From: Mytilisepta virgata
Lineage: Eukaryota > Mollusca > Bivalvia > Mytilida > Mytilidae
NCBI GenBank assembly: GCA_028015205.1
Contig: CM051518.1
Location: forward strand, 52,872,372-52,936,371
Direction of reading: 5' to 3'
Length of the DNA: 64,000 nt
A program made the position numbers and the translations under genes. Shown in pieces: positions 46,410-60,716 of this stretch (its first letter is position 1; the number at the start of each line of letters is the position of its first letter). Below the pieces are notes generated by a model that was given only the letters and a program-made list of their open reading frames with translations, did no database searches and was not told the DNA's origin.

Positions 46410-49361
46410 GAAACGGAAGAATAACAATATGTCGTCCCGTGACTACGTTCGGGGCGACATAACTAGAATTGCAATTGCGAGCAATAGCAGATGTCGCCCC
46501 TGGCAGCCATCTTGAAAATGGCGGCCATTTTGGAAAAAAAAGTACTGATTGCACACCTTCACATAGTGATCTTACTTTCTGCCAAGTTTCATTCAATTCT
46601 ATCGATGTTAAGTTTTTCGCCATTTTAACATCATTTTTCAAAATGGCCGCCAAACGTCTCCAACCGATCGCCATTTTTTTTCATGAGTTTGTTCTTCTAA
46701 TTGTACTTTACAAACATACGAAGTTTAATGAAATTCTATGGTACAGTTTTTGAGATATAAACGTTTTAAATTTTCGGAGGGTACCGATCTTTGAATGGCG
46801 GCCATCTTGAAAATGGCGGCCATTTGGGAAAAAAAAGTATTGATTGCACACCTTCACATAGTGATCTTACTTTCTGCCAAGTTTCATTCAATTCTATCCA
46901 GGCATCTCCGAGAACTAAGCCGGACAAAAATCATTGGAAAGAAAGAAAGAAAGAATAATAATAATAATAACTAGAATTGCAATTGCGAGCAATAGCAGAT
47001 GTCGCCCCTGGCAGCCATCTTGAAAATGGCGGCCATTTCGAAAAAAAAAGTATTGATTGCACACCTTCACATAGTGATCTTACTTTCTGCCAAGTTTCAT
47101 TCAATTCTATCCATGTTAAGTTTTTCGCCATTTTAACATCATTTTTCAAAATGGCCGTCAAACGTCTCCAACCGATCGCCATTTTTTTTCATCAGTTTGT
47201 TCTTCTAATTGTACTTTACAAACCTACGAAGTTTAATGAAATTCTATGGTACAGTTTTTGAGATATAAACGTTTTAAATTTTCGGAGGGTACCGATCTTT
47301 GAATGGCGGCCATCTTGAAAATGGCGGCCATTTCGAAAAAAAAAGTATTGATTGCACATCTTCACATAGTGATCTTACTTTCTGTCAAGTTTCATTCAAT
47401 TCTATCCAGGCATCTCCGAGAACTAAGCCGGACAAAAATCATTGGAAAGAAAGAAAGAAAGAAAGAAAGAAAGAATAATAATAATAATAATAATAACAAA
47501 GAAACGGAAGAATAACAATATGTCGTCCCGTGACTACGTTCGGGGCGACATAATAATAATAATAATAATAACAAAGAAACGGAAGAATAACAATATGTCG
47601 TCCCGTGACTACGTTCGGGGCGACATAATAATAATAATAACAAAGAAACGGAAGAATAACAATATGTCGTCCCGTGACTACGTTCGGGGCGACATAACTA
47701 GAATTGCAATTGCGAGCAATAGCAGATGTCGCCCCTGGCAGCCATCTAGAAAATGGCGGCCATTTCGAAAAAAAAGTATTGATTGCACACCTTCACATAG
47801 TGATCTTACTTTCTGCCAAGTTTCATTCAATTCTATCCATGTTAAGTTTTTCGCCATTTTAACATCATTTTTCAAAATGGCCGCCAAACGTCTCCAACCG
47901 ATCGCCATTTTTTTTCATCAGTTTGTTCTTCTAATTGTACTTTACAAACCTACGAAGTTTAATGAAATTCTATGGTACAGTTTTTGAGATATAAACGTTT
48001 TAAATTTTCGGAGGGTACCGATCTTTGAATGGCGGCCATCTTGAAAATGGCGGCCATTTCGAAAAAAAAAGTATTGATTGCACATCTTCACATAGTGATC
48101 TTACTTTCTGCCAAGTTTCATTCAATTCTATCCAGGCATCTCCGAGAACTAAGCCGGACAAAAATCATTGGAAAGAAAGAAAGAAAGAAAGAAAGAATAA
48201 TAATAATAATAATAATAACAAAGAAACGGAAGAATAACAATATGTCGTCCCGTGACTACGTTCGGGGCGACATAATAACTAGAATTGCAATTGCGAGCAA
48301 TAGCAGATGTCGCCCCTGGCAGCCATCTTGAAAATGGCGGCCATTTCGAAAAAAAAGTATTGATTGCACACCTTCACATAGTGATCTTACTTTCTGCCAA
48401 GTTTCATTCAATTCTATCCATGTTAAGTTTTTCGCCATTTTAACATCATTTTTCAAAATGGCCGCCAAACGTCTCCAACCGATCGCCATTTTTTTTCATC
48501 AGTTTGTTCTTCTAATTGTACTTTACAAACCTACGAAGTTTAATGAAATTCTATGGTACAGTTTTTGAGATATAAACGTTTTAAATTTTCGGAGGGTACC
48601 GATCTTTGAATGGCGGCCATCTTGAAAATGGCGGCCATTTCGAAAAAAAAAGTATTGATTGCACATCTTCACATAGTGATCTTACTTTCTGCCAAGTTTC
48701 ATTCAATTCTATCCAGGCATCTCCGAGAACTAAGCCGGACAAAAATCATTGGAAAGAAAGAAAGAAAGAAAGAAAGAATAATAATAATAACTAGAATTGC
48801 AATTGCGAGCAATAGCAGATGTCGCCCCTGGCAGCCATCTTGAAAATGGCGGCCATTTCGAAAAAAAAAGTATTGATTGCACACCTTCACATAGTGATCT
48901 TACTTTCTGCCAAGTTTCATTCAATTCTATCCATGTTAAGTTTTTCGCCATTTTAACATCATTTTTCAAAATGGCCGTCAAACGTCTCCAACCGATCGCC
49001 ATTTTTTTTCATCAGTTTGTTCTTCTAATTGTACTTTACAAACCTACGAAGTTTAATGAAATTCTATGGTACAGTTTTTGAGATATAAACGTTTTAAATT
49101 TTCGGAGGGTACCGATCTTTGAATGGCGGCCATCTTGAAAATGGCGGCCATTTCGAAAAAAAAAAGTATTGATTGCACATCTTCACATAGTGATCTTACT
49201 TTCTGCCAAGTTTCATTCAATTCTATCCAGGCATCTCCGAGAACTAAGCCGGACAAAAATCATTGGAAAGAAAGAAAGAAAGAAAGAAAGAATAATAATA
49301 ACAAAGAAACGGAAGAATAACAATATGTCGTCCCGTGACTACGTTCGGGGCGACATAATAA
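44859..49361 (+). repeat. Family 1 units starting 44859, 45368, 45880, 46463, 46971, 47698, 48279, 48791
   Basis: Hairpin modules: one in 45880, three in 46971 (47497-47695), one each in 47698 and 48791. Units 46971 and 48791 have GGCCGTCAAACG. Unit 46971 has TTTCTGTCAAG in a'. Unit 48791 has one extra A in the a' A-run. Confidence 0.9.
47497..47695 (+). repeat. Three hairpin modules
   Basis: Run of three modules closing unit 46971. Confidence 0.9.
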
Positions 49362-49557
49362 CTAGAATTGCAATTGCGAGCAATAGCAGATGTCGCCCCT
49401 GGCAGCCATCTTGAAAATGGCGGCCATTTCGAAAAAAAAAGTATTGATTGCACACCTTCACATAGTGATCTTACTTTCTGCCAAGTTTCATTCAATTCTA
49501 TCAAGGCATCTCCGAGAACTAAGCCGGACAAAAATCATTGGAAAGAAAGAATAATAA
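49362..49557 (+). repeat. Short family 1 unit (196 bp)
   Basis: Single a copy fused to the tail with two AAAG repeats. Unlike the other two short units it carries ATCAAGGCATC, a variant also in units 20701 and 26988. Confidence 0.9.
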
Positions 49558-51722
49558 CTAGAATTGCAATTGCGAGCAATAGCAGATGTCGCCCCTGGCA
49601 GCCATCTTGAAAATGGCGGCCATTTCGAAAAAAAAAGTATTGATTGCACACCTTCACATAGTGATCTTACTTTCTGCCAAGTTTCATTCAATTCTATCCA
49701 TGTTAAGTTTTTCGCCATTTTAACATCATTTTTCAAAATGGCCGCCAAACGTCTCCAACCGATCGCCATTTTTTTTCATCAGTTTGTTCTTCTAATTGTA
49801 CTTTACAAACCTACGAAGTTTAATGAAATTCTATGGTACAGTTTTTGAGATATAAACGTTTTAAATTTTCGGAGGGTACCGATCTTTGAATGGCGGCCAT
49901 CTTGAAAATGGCGGCCATTTCGAAAAAAAAAGTATTGATTGCACATCTTCACATAGTGATCTTACTTTCTGCCAAGTTTCATTCAATTCTATCCAGGCAT
50001 CTCCGAGAACTAAGCCGGACAAAAATCATTGGAAAGAAAGAAAGAAAGAAAGAAAGAATAATAATAATAACTAGAATTGCAATTGCGAGCAATAGCAGAT
50101 GTCGCCCCTGGCAGCCATCTAGAAAATGGCGGCCATTTCGAAAAAAAAGTATTGATTGCACACCTTCACATAGTGATCTTACTTTCTGCCAAGTTTCATT
50201 CAATTCTATCCATGTTAAGTTTTTCGCCATTTTAACATCATTTTTCAAAATGGCCGCCAAACGTCTCCAACCGATCGCCATTTTTTTTCATCAGTTTGTT
50301 CTTCTAATTGTACTTTACAAACCTACGAAGTTTAATGAAATTCTATGGTACAGTTTTTGAGATATAAACGTTTTAAATTTTCGGAGGGTACCGATCTTTG
50401 AATGGCGGCCATCTTGAAAATGGCGGCCATTTCGAAAAAAAAAGTATTGATTGCACATCTTCACATAGTGATCTTACTTTCTGCCAAGTTTCATTCAATT
50501 CTATCCAGGCATCTCCGAGAACTAAGCCGGACAAAAATCATTGGAAAGAAAGAAAGAAAGAAAGAAAGAATAATAATAATAATAATAATAACAAAGAAAC
50601 GGAAGAATAACAATATGTCGTCCCGTGACTACGTTCGGGGCGACATAATAATAATAATAACAAAGAAACGGAAGAATAACAATATGTCGTCCCGTGACTA
50701 CGTTCGGGGCGACATAATAACTAGAATTGCAATTGCGAGCAATAGCAGATGTCGCCCCTGGCAGCCATCTAGAAAATGGCGGCCATTTCGAAAAAAAAGT
50801 ATTGATTGCACACCTTCACATAGTGATCTTACTTTCTGCCAAGTTTCATTCAATTCTATCCATGTTAAGTTTTTCGCCATTTTAACATCATTTTTCAAAA
50901 TGGCCGCCAAACGTCTCCAACCGATCGCCATTTTTTTTCATCAGTTTGTTCTTCTAATTGTACTTTACAAACCTACGAAGTTTAATGAAATTCTATGGTA
51001 CAGTTTTTGAGATATAAACGTTTTAAATTTTCGGAGGGTACCGATCTTTGAATGGCGGCCATCTTGAAAATGGCGGCCATTTCGAAAAAAAAAGTATTGA
51101 TTGCACATCTTCACATAGTGATCTTACTTTCTGCCAAGTTTCATTCAATTCTATCCAGGCATCTCCGAGAACTAAGCCGGACAAAAATCATTGGAAAGAA
51201 AGAAAGAAAGAAAGAAAGAATAATAATAATAACTAGAATTGCAATTGCGAGCAATAGCAGATGTCGCCCCTGGCAGCCATCTTGAAAATGGCGGCCATTT
51301 TGGAAAAAAAAGTACTGATTGCACACCTTCACATAGTGATCTTACTTTCTGCCAAGTTTCATTCAATTCTATCGATGTTAAGTTTTTCGCCATTTTAACA
51401 TCATTTTTCAAAATGGCCGCCAAACGTCTCCAACCGATCGCCATTTTTTTTCATGAGTTTGTTCTTCTAATTGTACTTTACAAACATACGAAGTTTAATG
51501 AAATTCTATGGTACAGTTTTTGAGATATAAACGTTTTAAATTTTCGGAGGGTACCGATCTTTGAATGGCGGCCATCTTGAAAATGGCGGCCATTTGGGAA
51601 AAAAAAGTATTGATTGCACACCTTCACATAGTGATCTTACTTTCTGCCAAGTTTCATTCAATTCTATCCAGGCATCTCCGAGAACTAAGCCGGACAAAAA
51701 TCATTGGAAAGAAAGAAAGAAA

Positions 51723-51762
<40 letters not shown>

Positions 51763-52395
51763 GAAACGGAAGAATAACAATATGTCGTCCCGTGACTACG
51801 TTCGGGGCGACATAATAATAATAACAAAGAAACGGAAGAATAACAATATGTCGTCCCGTGACTACGTTCGGGGCGACATAATAACTAGAATTGCAATTGC
51901 GAGCAATAGCAGATGTCGCCCCTGGCAGCCATCTTGAAAATGGCGGCCATTTTGGAAAAAAAAGTATTGATTGCACACCTTCACATAGTGATCTTACTTT
52001 CTGCCAAGTTTCATTCAATTCTATCGATGTTAAGTTTTTCGCCATTTTAACATCATTTTTCAAAATGGCCGCCAAACGTCTCCAACCGATCGCCATTTTT
52101 TTTCATCAGTTTGTTCTTCTAATTGTACTTTACAAACCTACGAAGTTTAATGAAATTCTATAGTACAGTTTTTGAGATATAAACGTTTTAAATTTTCGGA
52201 GGGTACCGATCTTTGAATGGCGGCCATCTTGAAAATGGCGGCCATTTCGAAAAAAAAAGTATTGATTGCACATCTTCACATAGTGATCTTACTTTCTGCC
52301 AAGTTTCATTCAATTCTATCCAGGCATCTCCGAGAACTAAGCCGGACAAAAATCATTGGAAAGAAAGAAAGAAAGAATAATAATAATAATAATAA
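49558..52395 (+). repeat. Family 1 units starting 49558, 50071, 50721, 51233, 51885
   Basis: Two hairpin modules each in 50071 and 51233. Unit 51885 carries CTATAGTACAG with the same mosaic body as 34465. Confidence 0.9.
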
Positions 52396-53327
52396 TTAGA
52401 ATTGCAATTGCGAGCAATAGCAGATGTCGCCCCTGGCAGCCATCTTGAAAATGGCGGCCATTTCGAAAAAAAAGTATTGATTGCACACCTTCACATAGTG
52501 ATCTTACTTTCTGCCAAGTTTCATTCAATTCTATCCATGTTAAGTTTTTCGCCATTTTAACATCATTTTTCAAAATGGCCGCCAAACGTCTCCAACCGAT
52601 CGCCATTTTTTTTCATCAGTTTGTTCTTCTAATTGTACTTTACAAACCTACGAAGTTTAATGAAATTCTATGGTACAGTTTTTGAGATATAAACGTTTTA
52701 AATTTTCGGAGGGTACCGATCTTTGAATGGCGGCCATCTTGAAAATGGCGGCCATTTCGAAAAAAAAAGTATTGATTGCACATCTTCACATAGTGATCCT
52801 ACTTTCTGCCAAGTTTCATTCAATTCTATCCAGGCATCTCCGAGAACTAAGCCGGACAAAAATCATTGGAAAGAAAGAAAGAAAGAAAGAAAGAATAATA
52901 ATAATAATAATAATAACAAAGAAACGGAAGAATAACAATATGTCGTCCCGTGACTACGTTCGGGGCGACATAATAACAAAGAAACGGAAGAATAACAATA
53001 TGTCGTCCCGTGACTACGTTCGGGGCGACATAATAATAATAATAACAAAGAAACGGAAGAATAACAATATGTCGTCCCGTGACTACGTTCGGGGCGACAT
53101 AATAATAATAACAAAGAAACGGAAGAATAACAATATGTCGTCCCGTGACTACGTTCGGGGCGACATAATAATAATAATAATAATAATAACAAAGAAACGG
53201 AAGAATAACAATATGTCGTCCCGTGACTACGTTCGGGGCGACATAATAATAATAATAACAAAGAAACGGAAGAATAACAATATGTCGTCCCGTGACTACG
53301 TTCGGGGCGACATAATAATAATAATAA
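52396..53327 (+). repeat. Family 1 unit starting TTAG, with six hairpin modules
   Basis: The only family 1 unit seen with TTAG instead of CTAG at its start. Its a' carries GTGATCCTACTTTC, shared with the unit at 62571. Six hairpin modules follow, the longest run in the window. Confidence 0.9.
52917..53313 (+). repeat. Six hairpin modules
   Basis: Longest run of modules. The repeated hairpin makes long but meaningless open frames on both strands here. Confidence 0.92.
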
Positions 53328-53817
53328 CTAGAATTGCAATTGCGAGCAATAGCAGATGTCGTCCCTGGCAGCCATCTTGAAAATGGCGGCCATTTTGAAA
53401 AAAAAAGTACTGATTGCACACCTTCACATAGTGATCTTACTTTCTGCCAAGTTTCATTCAATTCTATCGATGTTAAGTTTTTCGCCATTTTAACATCATT
53501 TTTCAAAATGGCCGCCAAACGTCTCCAACCGATCGCCATTTTTTTTCATGAGTTTGTTCTTCTAATTGTACTTTACAAACATACGAAGTTTAATGAAATT
53601 CTATGGTACAGTTTTTGAGATATAAACGTTTTAAATTTTCGGAGGGTACCGATCTTTGAATGGCGGCCATCTTGAAAATGGCGGCCATTTGGGAAAAAAA
53701 AGTATTGATTGCACACCTTCACATAGTGATCTTACTTTCTGCCAAGTTTCATTCAATTCTATCCAGGCATCTCCGAGAACTAAGCCGGACAAAAATCATT
53801 GGAAAGAAAGAAAGAAA

Positions 53818-53857
<40 letters not shown>

Positions 53858-56735
53858 GAAACGGAAGAATAACAATATGTCGTCCCGTGACTACGTTCGG
53901 GGCGACATAATAACAAAGAAACGGAAGAATAACAATATGTCGTCCCGTGACTACGTTCGGGGCGACATAATAATAATAATAATAACTAGAATTGCAATTG
54001 CGAGCAATAGCAGATGTCGCCCCTGGCAGCCATCTTGAAAATGGCGGCCATTTCGAAAAAAAAGTATTGATTGCACACCTTCACATAGTGATCTTACTTT
54101 CTGCCAAGTTTCATTCAATTCTATCCATGTTAAGTTTTTCGCCATTTTAACATCATTTTTCAAAATGGCCGCCAAACGTCTCCAACCGATCGCCATTTTT
54201 TTTCATCAGTTTGTTCTTCTAATTGTACTTGACAAACCTACGAAGTTTAATGAAATTCTATGGTACAGTTTTTGAGATATAAACGTTTTAAATTTTCGGA
54301 GGGTACCGATCTTTGAATGGCGGCCATCTTGAAAATGGCGGCCATTTCGAAAAAAAAAGTATTGATTGCACATCTTCACATAGTGATCTTACTTTCTGCC
54401 AAGTTTCATTCAATTCTATCCAGGCATCTCCGAGAACTAAGCCGGACAAAAATCATTGGAAAGAAAGAAAGAAAGAATAATAATAATAATAATAATAATA
54501 ACAAAGAAACGGAAGAATAACAATATGTCGTCCCGTGACTACGTTCGGGGCGACATAATAATAACAAAGAAACGGAAGAATAACAATATGTCGTCCCGTG
54601 ACTACGTTCGGGGCGACATAATAACTAGAATTGCAATTGCGAGCAATAGCAGATGTCGCCCCTGGCAGCCATCTTGAAAATGGCGGCCATTTCGAAAAAA
54701 AAAGTATTGATTGCACACCTTCACATAGTGATCTTACTTTCTGCCAAGTTTCATTCAATTCTATCCATGTTAAGTTTTTCGCCATTTTAACATCATTTTT
54801 CAAAATGGCCGCCAAACGTCTCCAACCGATCGCCATTTTTTTTCATCAGTTTGTTCTTCTAATTGTACTTTACAAACCTACGAAGTTTAATGAAATTCTA
54901 TGGTACAGTTTTTGAGATATAAACGTTTTAAATTTTCGGAGGGTACCGATCTTTGAATGGCGGCCATCTTGAAAATGGCGGCCATTTCGAAAAAAAAAGT
55001 ATTGATTGCACATCTTCACATAGTGATCTTACTTTCTGCCAAGTTTCATTCAATTCTATCCAGGCATCTCCGAGAACTAAGCCGGACAAAAATCATTGGA
55101 AAGAAAGAAAGAAAGAAAGAAAGAATAATAATAATAATAATAATAATAACAAAGAAACGGAAGAATAACAATATGTCGTCCCGTGACTACGTTCGGGGCG
55201 ACATAATAATAATAATAATAACTAGAATTGCAATTGCGAGCAATAGCAGATGTCGCCCCTGGCAGCCATCTAGAAAATGGCGGCCATTTCGAAAAAAAAG
55301 TATTGATTGCACACCTTCACATAGTGATCTTACTTTCTGCCAAGTTTCATTCAATTCTATCCATGTTAAGTTTTTCGCCATTTTAACATCATTTTTCAAA
55401 ATGGCCGCCAAACGTCTCCAACCGATCGCCATTTTTTTTCATCAGTTTGTTCTTCTAATTGTACTTTACAAACCTACGAAGTTTAATGAAATTCTATGGT
55501 ACAGTTTTTGAGATATAAACGTTTTAAATTTTCGGAGGGTACCGATCTTTGAATGGCGGCCATCTTGAAAATGGCGGCCATTTCGAAAAAAAAAGTATTG
55601 ATTGCACATCTTCACATAGTGATCTTACTTTCTGCCAAGTTTCATTCAATTCTATCCAGGCATCTCCGAGAACTAAGCCGGACAAAAATCATTGGAAAGA
55701 AAGAAAGAAAGAAAGAAAGAATAATAATAATAACTAGAATTGCAATTGCGAGCAATAGCAGATGTCGCCCCTGGCAGCCATCTAGAAAATGGCGGCCATT
55801 TCGAAAAAAAAGTATTGATTGCACACCTTCACATAGTGATCTTACTTTCTGCCAAGTTTCATTCAATTCTATCCATGTTAAGTTTTTCGCCATTTTAACA
55901 TCATTTTTCAAAATGGCCGCCAAACGTCTCCAACCGATCGCCATTTTTTTTCATCAGTTTGTTCTTCTAATTGTACTTTACAAACCTACGAAGTTTAATG
56001 AAATTCTATGGTACAGTTTTTGAGATATAAACGTTTTAAATTTTCGGAGGGTACCGATCTTTGAATGGCGGCCATCTTGAAAATGGCGGCCATTTCGAAA
56101 AAAAAAGTATTGATTGCACATCTTCACATAGTGATCTTACTTTCTGCCAAGTTTCATTCAATTCTATCCAGGCATCTCCGAGAACTAAGCCGGACAAAAA
56201 TCATTGGAAAGAAAGAAAGAAAGAAAGAAAGAATAATAATAATAACTAGAATTGCAATTGCGAGCAATAGCAGATGTCGCCCCTGGCAGCCATCTTGAAA
56301 ATGGCGGCCATTTTGGAAAAAAAAGTACTGATTGCACACCTTCACATAGTGATCTTACTTTCTGCCAAGTTTCATTCAATTCTATCGATGTTAAGTTTTT
56401 CGCCATTTTAACATCATTTTTCAAAATGGCCGCCAAACGTCTCCAACCGATCGCCATTTTTTTTCATGAGTTTGTTCTTCTAATTGTACTTTACAAACAT
56501 ACGAAGTTTAATGAAATTCTATGGTACAGTTTTTGAGATATAAACGTTTTAAATTTTCGGAGGGTACCGATCTTTGAATGGCGGCCATCTTGAAAATGGC
56601 GGCCATTTGGGAAAAAAAAGTATTGATTGCACACCTTCACATAGTGATCTTACTTTCTGCCAAGTTTCATTCAATTCTATCCAGGCATCTCCGAGAACTA
56701 AGCCGGACAAAAATCATTGGAAAGAAAGAAAGAAA

Positions 56736-56775
<40 letters not shown>

Positions 56776-59700
56776 GAAACGGAAGAATAACAATATGTCG
56801 TCCCGTGACTACGTTCGGGGCGACATAATAATAACTAGAATTGCAATTGCGAGCAATAGCAGATGTCGCCCCTGGCAGCCATCTTGAAAATGGCGGCCAT
56901 TTTGAAAAAAAAAGTACTGATTGCACACCTTCACATAGTGATCTTACTTTCTGCCAAGTTTCATTCAATTCTATCGATGTTAAGTTTTTCGCCATTTTAA
57001 CATCATTTTTCAAAATGGCCGCCAAACGTCTCCAACCGATCGCCATTTTTTTTCATGAGTTTGTTCTTCTAATTGTACTTTACAAACATACGAAGTTTAA
57101 TGAAATTCTATGGTACAGTTTTTGAGATATAAACGTTTTAAATTTTCGGAGGGTACCGATCTTTGAATGGCGGCCATCTTGAAAATGGCGGCCATTTGGG
57201 AAAAAAAAGTATTGATTGCACACCTTCACATAGTGATCTTACTTTCTGCCAAGTTTCATTCAATTCTATCCAGGCATCTCCGAGAACTAAGCCGGACAAA
57301 AATCATTGGAAAGAAAGAAAGAAAGAAAGAAAGAAAGAATAATAATAATAATAACTAGAATTGCAATTGCGAGCAATAGCAGATGTCGCCCCTGGCAGCC
57401 ATCTTGAAAATGGCGGCCATTTTGAAAAAAAAAGTACTGATTGCACACCTTCACATAGTGATCTTACTTTCTGCCAAGTTTCATTCAATTCTATCCATGT
57501 TAAGTTTTTCGCCATTTTAACATCATTTTTCAAAATGGCCGCCAAACGTCTCCAACCGATCGCCATTTTTTTTCATCAGTTTGTTCTTCTAATTGTACTT
57601 TACAAACATACGAAGTTTAATGAAATTCTATGGTACAGTTTTTGAGATATAAACGTTTTAAATTTTCGGAGGGTACCGATCTTTGAATGGCGGCCATCTT
57701 GAAAATGGCGGCCATTTGGGAAAAAAAAGTATTGATTGCACACCTTCACATAGTGATCTTACTTTCTGCCAAGTTTCATTCAATTCTATCCAGGCATCTC
57801 CGAGAACTAAGCCGGACAAAAATCATTGGAAAGAAAGAAAGAAAGAATAATAATAATAATAATAATAATAACAAAGAAACGGAAGAATAACAATATGTCG
57901 TCCCGTGACTACGTTCGGGGCGACATAACTAGAATTGCAATTGCGAGCAATAGCAGATGTCGCCCCTGGCAGCCATCTTGAAAATGGCGGCCATTTTGGA
58001 AAAAAAAGCACTGATTGCACACCTTCACATAGTGATCTTACTTTCTGCCAAGTTTCATTCAATTCTATCGATGTTAAGTTTTTCGCCATTTTAACATCAT
58101 TTTTCAAAATGGCCGCCAAACGTCTCCAACCGATCGCCATTTTTTTTCATGAGTTTGTTCTTCTAATTGTACTTTACAAACATACGAAGTTTAATGAAAT
58201 TCTATGGTACAGTTTTTGAGATATAAACGTTTTAAATTTTCGGAGGGTACCGATCTTTGAATGGCGGCCATCTTGAAAATGGCGGCCATTTGGGAAAAAA
58301 AAGTATTGATTGCACACCTTCACATAGTGATCTTACTTTCTGCCAAGTTTCATTCAATTCTATCCAGGCATCTCCGAGAACTAAGCCGGACAAAAATCAT
58401 TGGAAAGAAAGAAAGAAAGAATAATAATAACTAGAATTGCAATTGCGAGCAATAGCAGATGTCGCCCCTGGCAGCCATCTTGAAAATGGGGGACATTTCG
58501 AAAAAAAAAGTATTGATTGCACATCTTCACATAGTGATCTTACTTTCTGCCAAGTTTCATTCAATTCTATCCATGTTAAGTTTTTCGCCATTTTAACATC
58601 ATTTTTCAAAATGGCCGCCAAACGTCTCCAACCGATCGCCATTTTTTTTCATCAGTTTGTTCTTCTAATTGTACTTTACAAACCTACGAAGTTTAATGAA
58701 ATTCTATGGTACAGTTTTTGAGATATAAACGTTTTAAATTTTCGGAGGGTACCGATCTTTGAATGGCGGCCATCTTGAAAATGGCGGCCATTTCGAAAAA
58801 AAAAGTATTGATTGCACATCTTCACATAGTGATCTTACTTTCTGCCAAGTTTCATTCAATTCTATCCAGGCATCTCCGAGAACTAAGCCGGACAAAAATC
58901 ATTGGAAAGAAAGAAAGAAAGAATAATAATAATAATAATAACTAGAATTGCAATTGCGAGCAATAGCAGATGTCGCCCCTGGCAGCCATCTTGAAAATGG
59001 CGGCCATTTTGAAAAAAAAAGTACTGATTGCACACCTTCACATAGTGATCTTACTTTCTGCCAAGTTTCATTCAATTCTATCGATGTTAAGTTTTTCGCC
59101 ATTTTAACATCATTTTTCAAAATGGCCGCCAAACGTCTCCAACCGATCGCCATTTTTTTTCATGAGTTTGTTCTTCTAATTGTACTTTACAAACATACGA
59201 AGTTTAATGAAATTCTATGGTACAGTTTTTGAGATATAAACGTTTTAAATTTTCGGAGGGTACCAATCTTTGAATGGCGGCCATCTTGAAAATGGCGGCC
59301 ATTTCGAAAAAAAAAGTATTGATTGCACATCTTCACATAGTGATCTTACTTTCTGCCAAGTTTCATTCAATTCTATCCAGGCATCTCCGAGAACTAAGCC
59401 GGACAAAAATCATTGGAAAGAAAGAAAGAAAGAATAATAATAACAAAGAAACGGAAGAATAACAATATGTCGTCCCGTGACTACGTTCGGGGCGACATAA
59501 TAATAATAATAATAATAACAAAGAAACGGAAGAATAACAATATGTCGTCCCGTGACTACGTTCGGGGCGACATAATAATAACTAGAATTGCAATTGCGAG
59601 CAATAGCAGATGTCGCCCCTGGCAGCCATCTTGAAAATGGCGGCCATTTCGAAAAAAAAGTATTGATTGCACACCTTCACATAGTGATCTTACTTTCTGC

Positions 59701-60083
59701 CAAGTTTCATTCAATTCTATCCATGTTAAGTTTTTCGCCATTTTAACATCATTTTTCAAAATGGCCGCCAAACGTCTCCAACCGATCGCCATTTTTTTTC
59801 ATCAGTTTGTTCTTCTAATTGTACTTTACAAACCTACGAAGTTTAATGAAATTCTATGGTACAGTTTTTGAGATATAAACGTTTTAAATTTTCGGAGGGT
59901 ACCGATCTTTGAATGGCGGCCATCTTGAAAATGGCGGCCATTTCGAAAAAAAAAGTATTGATTGCACATCTTCACATAGTGATCTTACTTTCTGCCAAGT
60001 TTCATTCAATTCTATCCAGGCATCTCCGAGAACTAAGCCGGACAAAAATCATTGGAAAGAAAGAAAGAAAGAAAGAATAATAA
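53328..60083 (+). repeat. Family 1 units starting 53328, 53986, 54625, 55222, 55734, 56246, 56835, 57355, 57929, 58431, 58942, 59582
   Basis: Hairpin modules: two each in 53328, 53986 and 58942; one each in 54625, 56246 and 57355. Unit 53328 has the tag variant ATGTCGTCCC. Unit 53986 has TACTTGACAAACC as in 6396. Unit 57355 has the same mosaic body as 41351. Unit 57929 has AAAGCACTG. Unit 58431 has AATGGGGGACATTTCG. Unit 58942 has GTACCAATC. Confidence 0.9.
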
Positions 60084-60680
60084 CTAGAATTGCAATTGCG
60101 AGCAATAGCAGATGTCGCTCCTGGCAGCCATCTTGAAAATGCGATTTTTTTTCATCAGTTTGTTCTTCTAATTGTGCTTTACAAACCTACGAAGTTTAAT
60201 GAAATTCTATGGTACAGTTTTTGAGATTTACCGATCTATGAATGGCGGCCATCTTGAAAATGGCGGCCATTTTGAAAAAAAAAGTATTGATTGCACACCT
60301 TCACATAGTGATCTTACTTTCTGCCAAGTTTCATTCAATTCTATCCATGTTAAGTTTTTCGCCATTTTAACATCATTTTTCAAAATGGCCGCCAAACGTC
60401 TCCAACCGATCGCCATTTTTTTTCATCAGTTTGTTCTTCTAATTGTACTTTACAAACCTACGAAGTTTAATGAAATTCTATGGTACAGTTTTTGAGATAT
60501 AAACGTTTTAAATTTTCGGAGGGTACCGATCTTTGAATGGTGGCCATCTTGAAAATGGCGGCCATTTTGAAAAAAAAAGTATTGATTGCACACCTTCACA
60601 TAGTGATCTTACTTTCTGCCAAGTTTCATTCAATTCTATCCAGGCATCTCCGAGAACTAAGCCGGACAAAAATCATTGGA

Positions 60681-60716
<36 letters not shown>

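Noticed and set aside
52727..53539. Long open frames of 200-230 codons on both strands
   Set aside because: They consist of repeated hairpin modules and AAT tracts (runs of I, N or Y) and recur wherever modules are stacked. Frames on both strands are equally long and have no domain.
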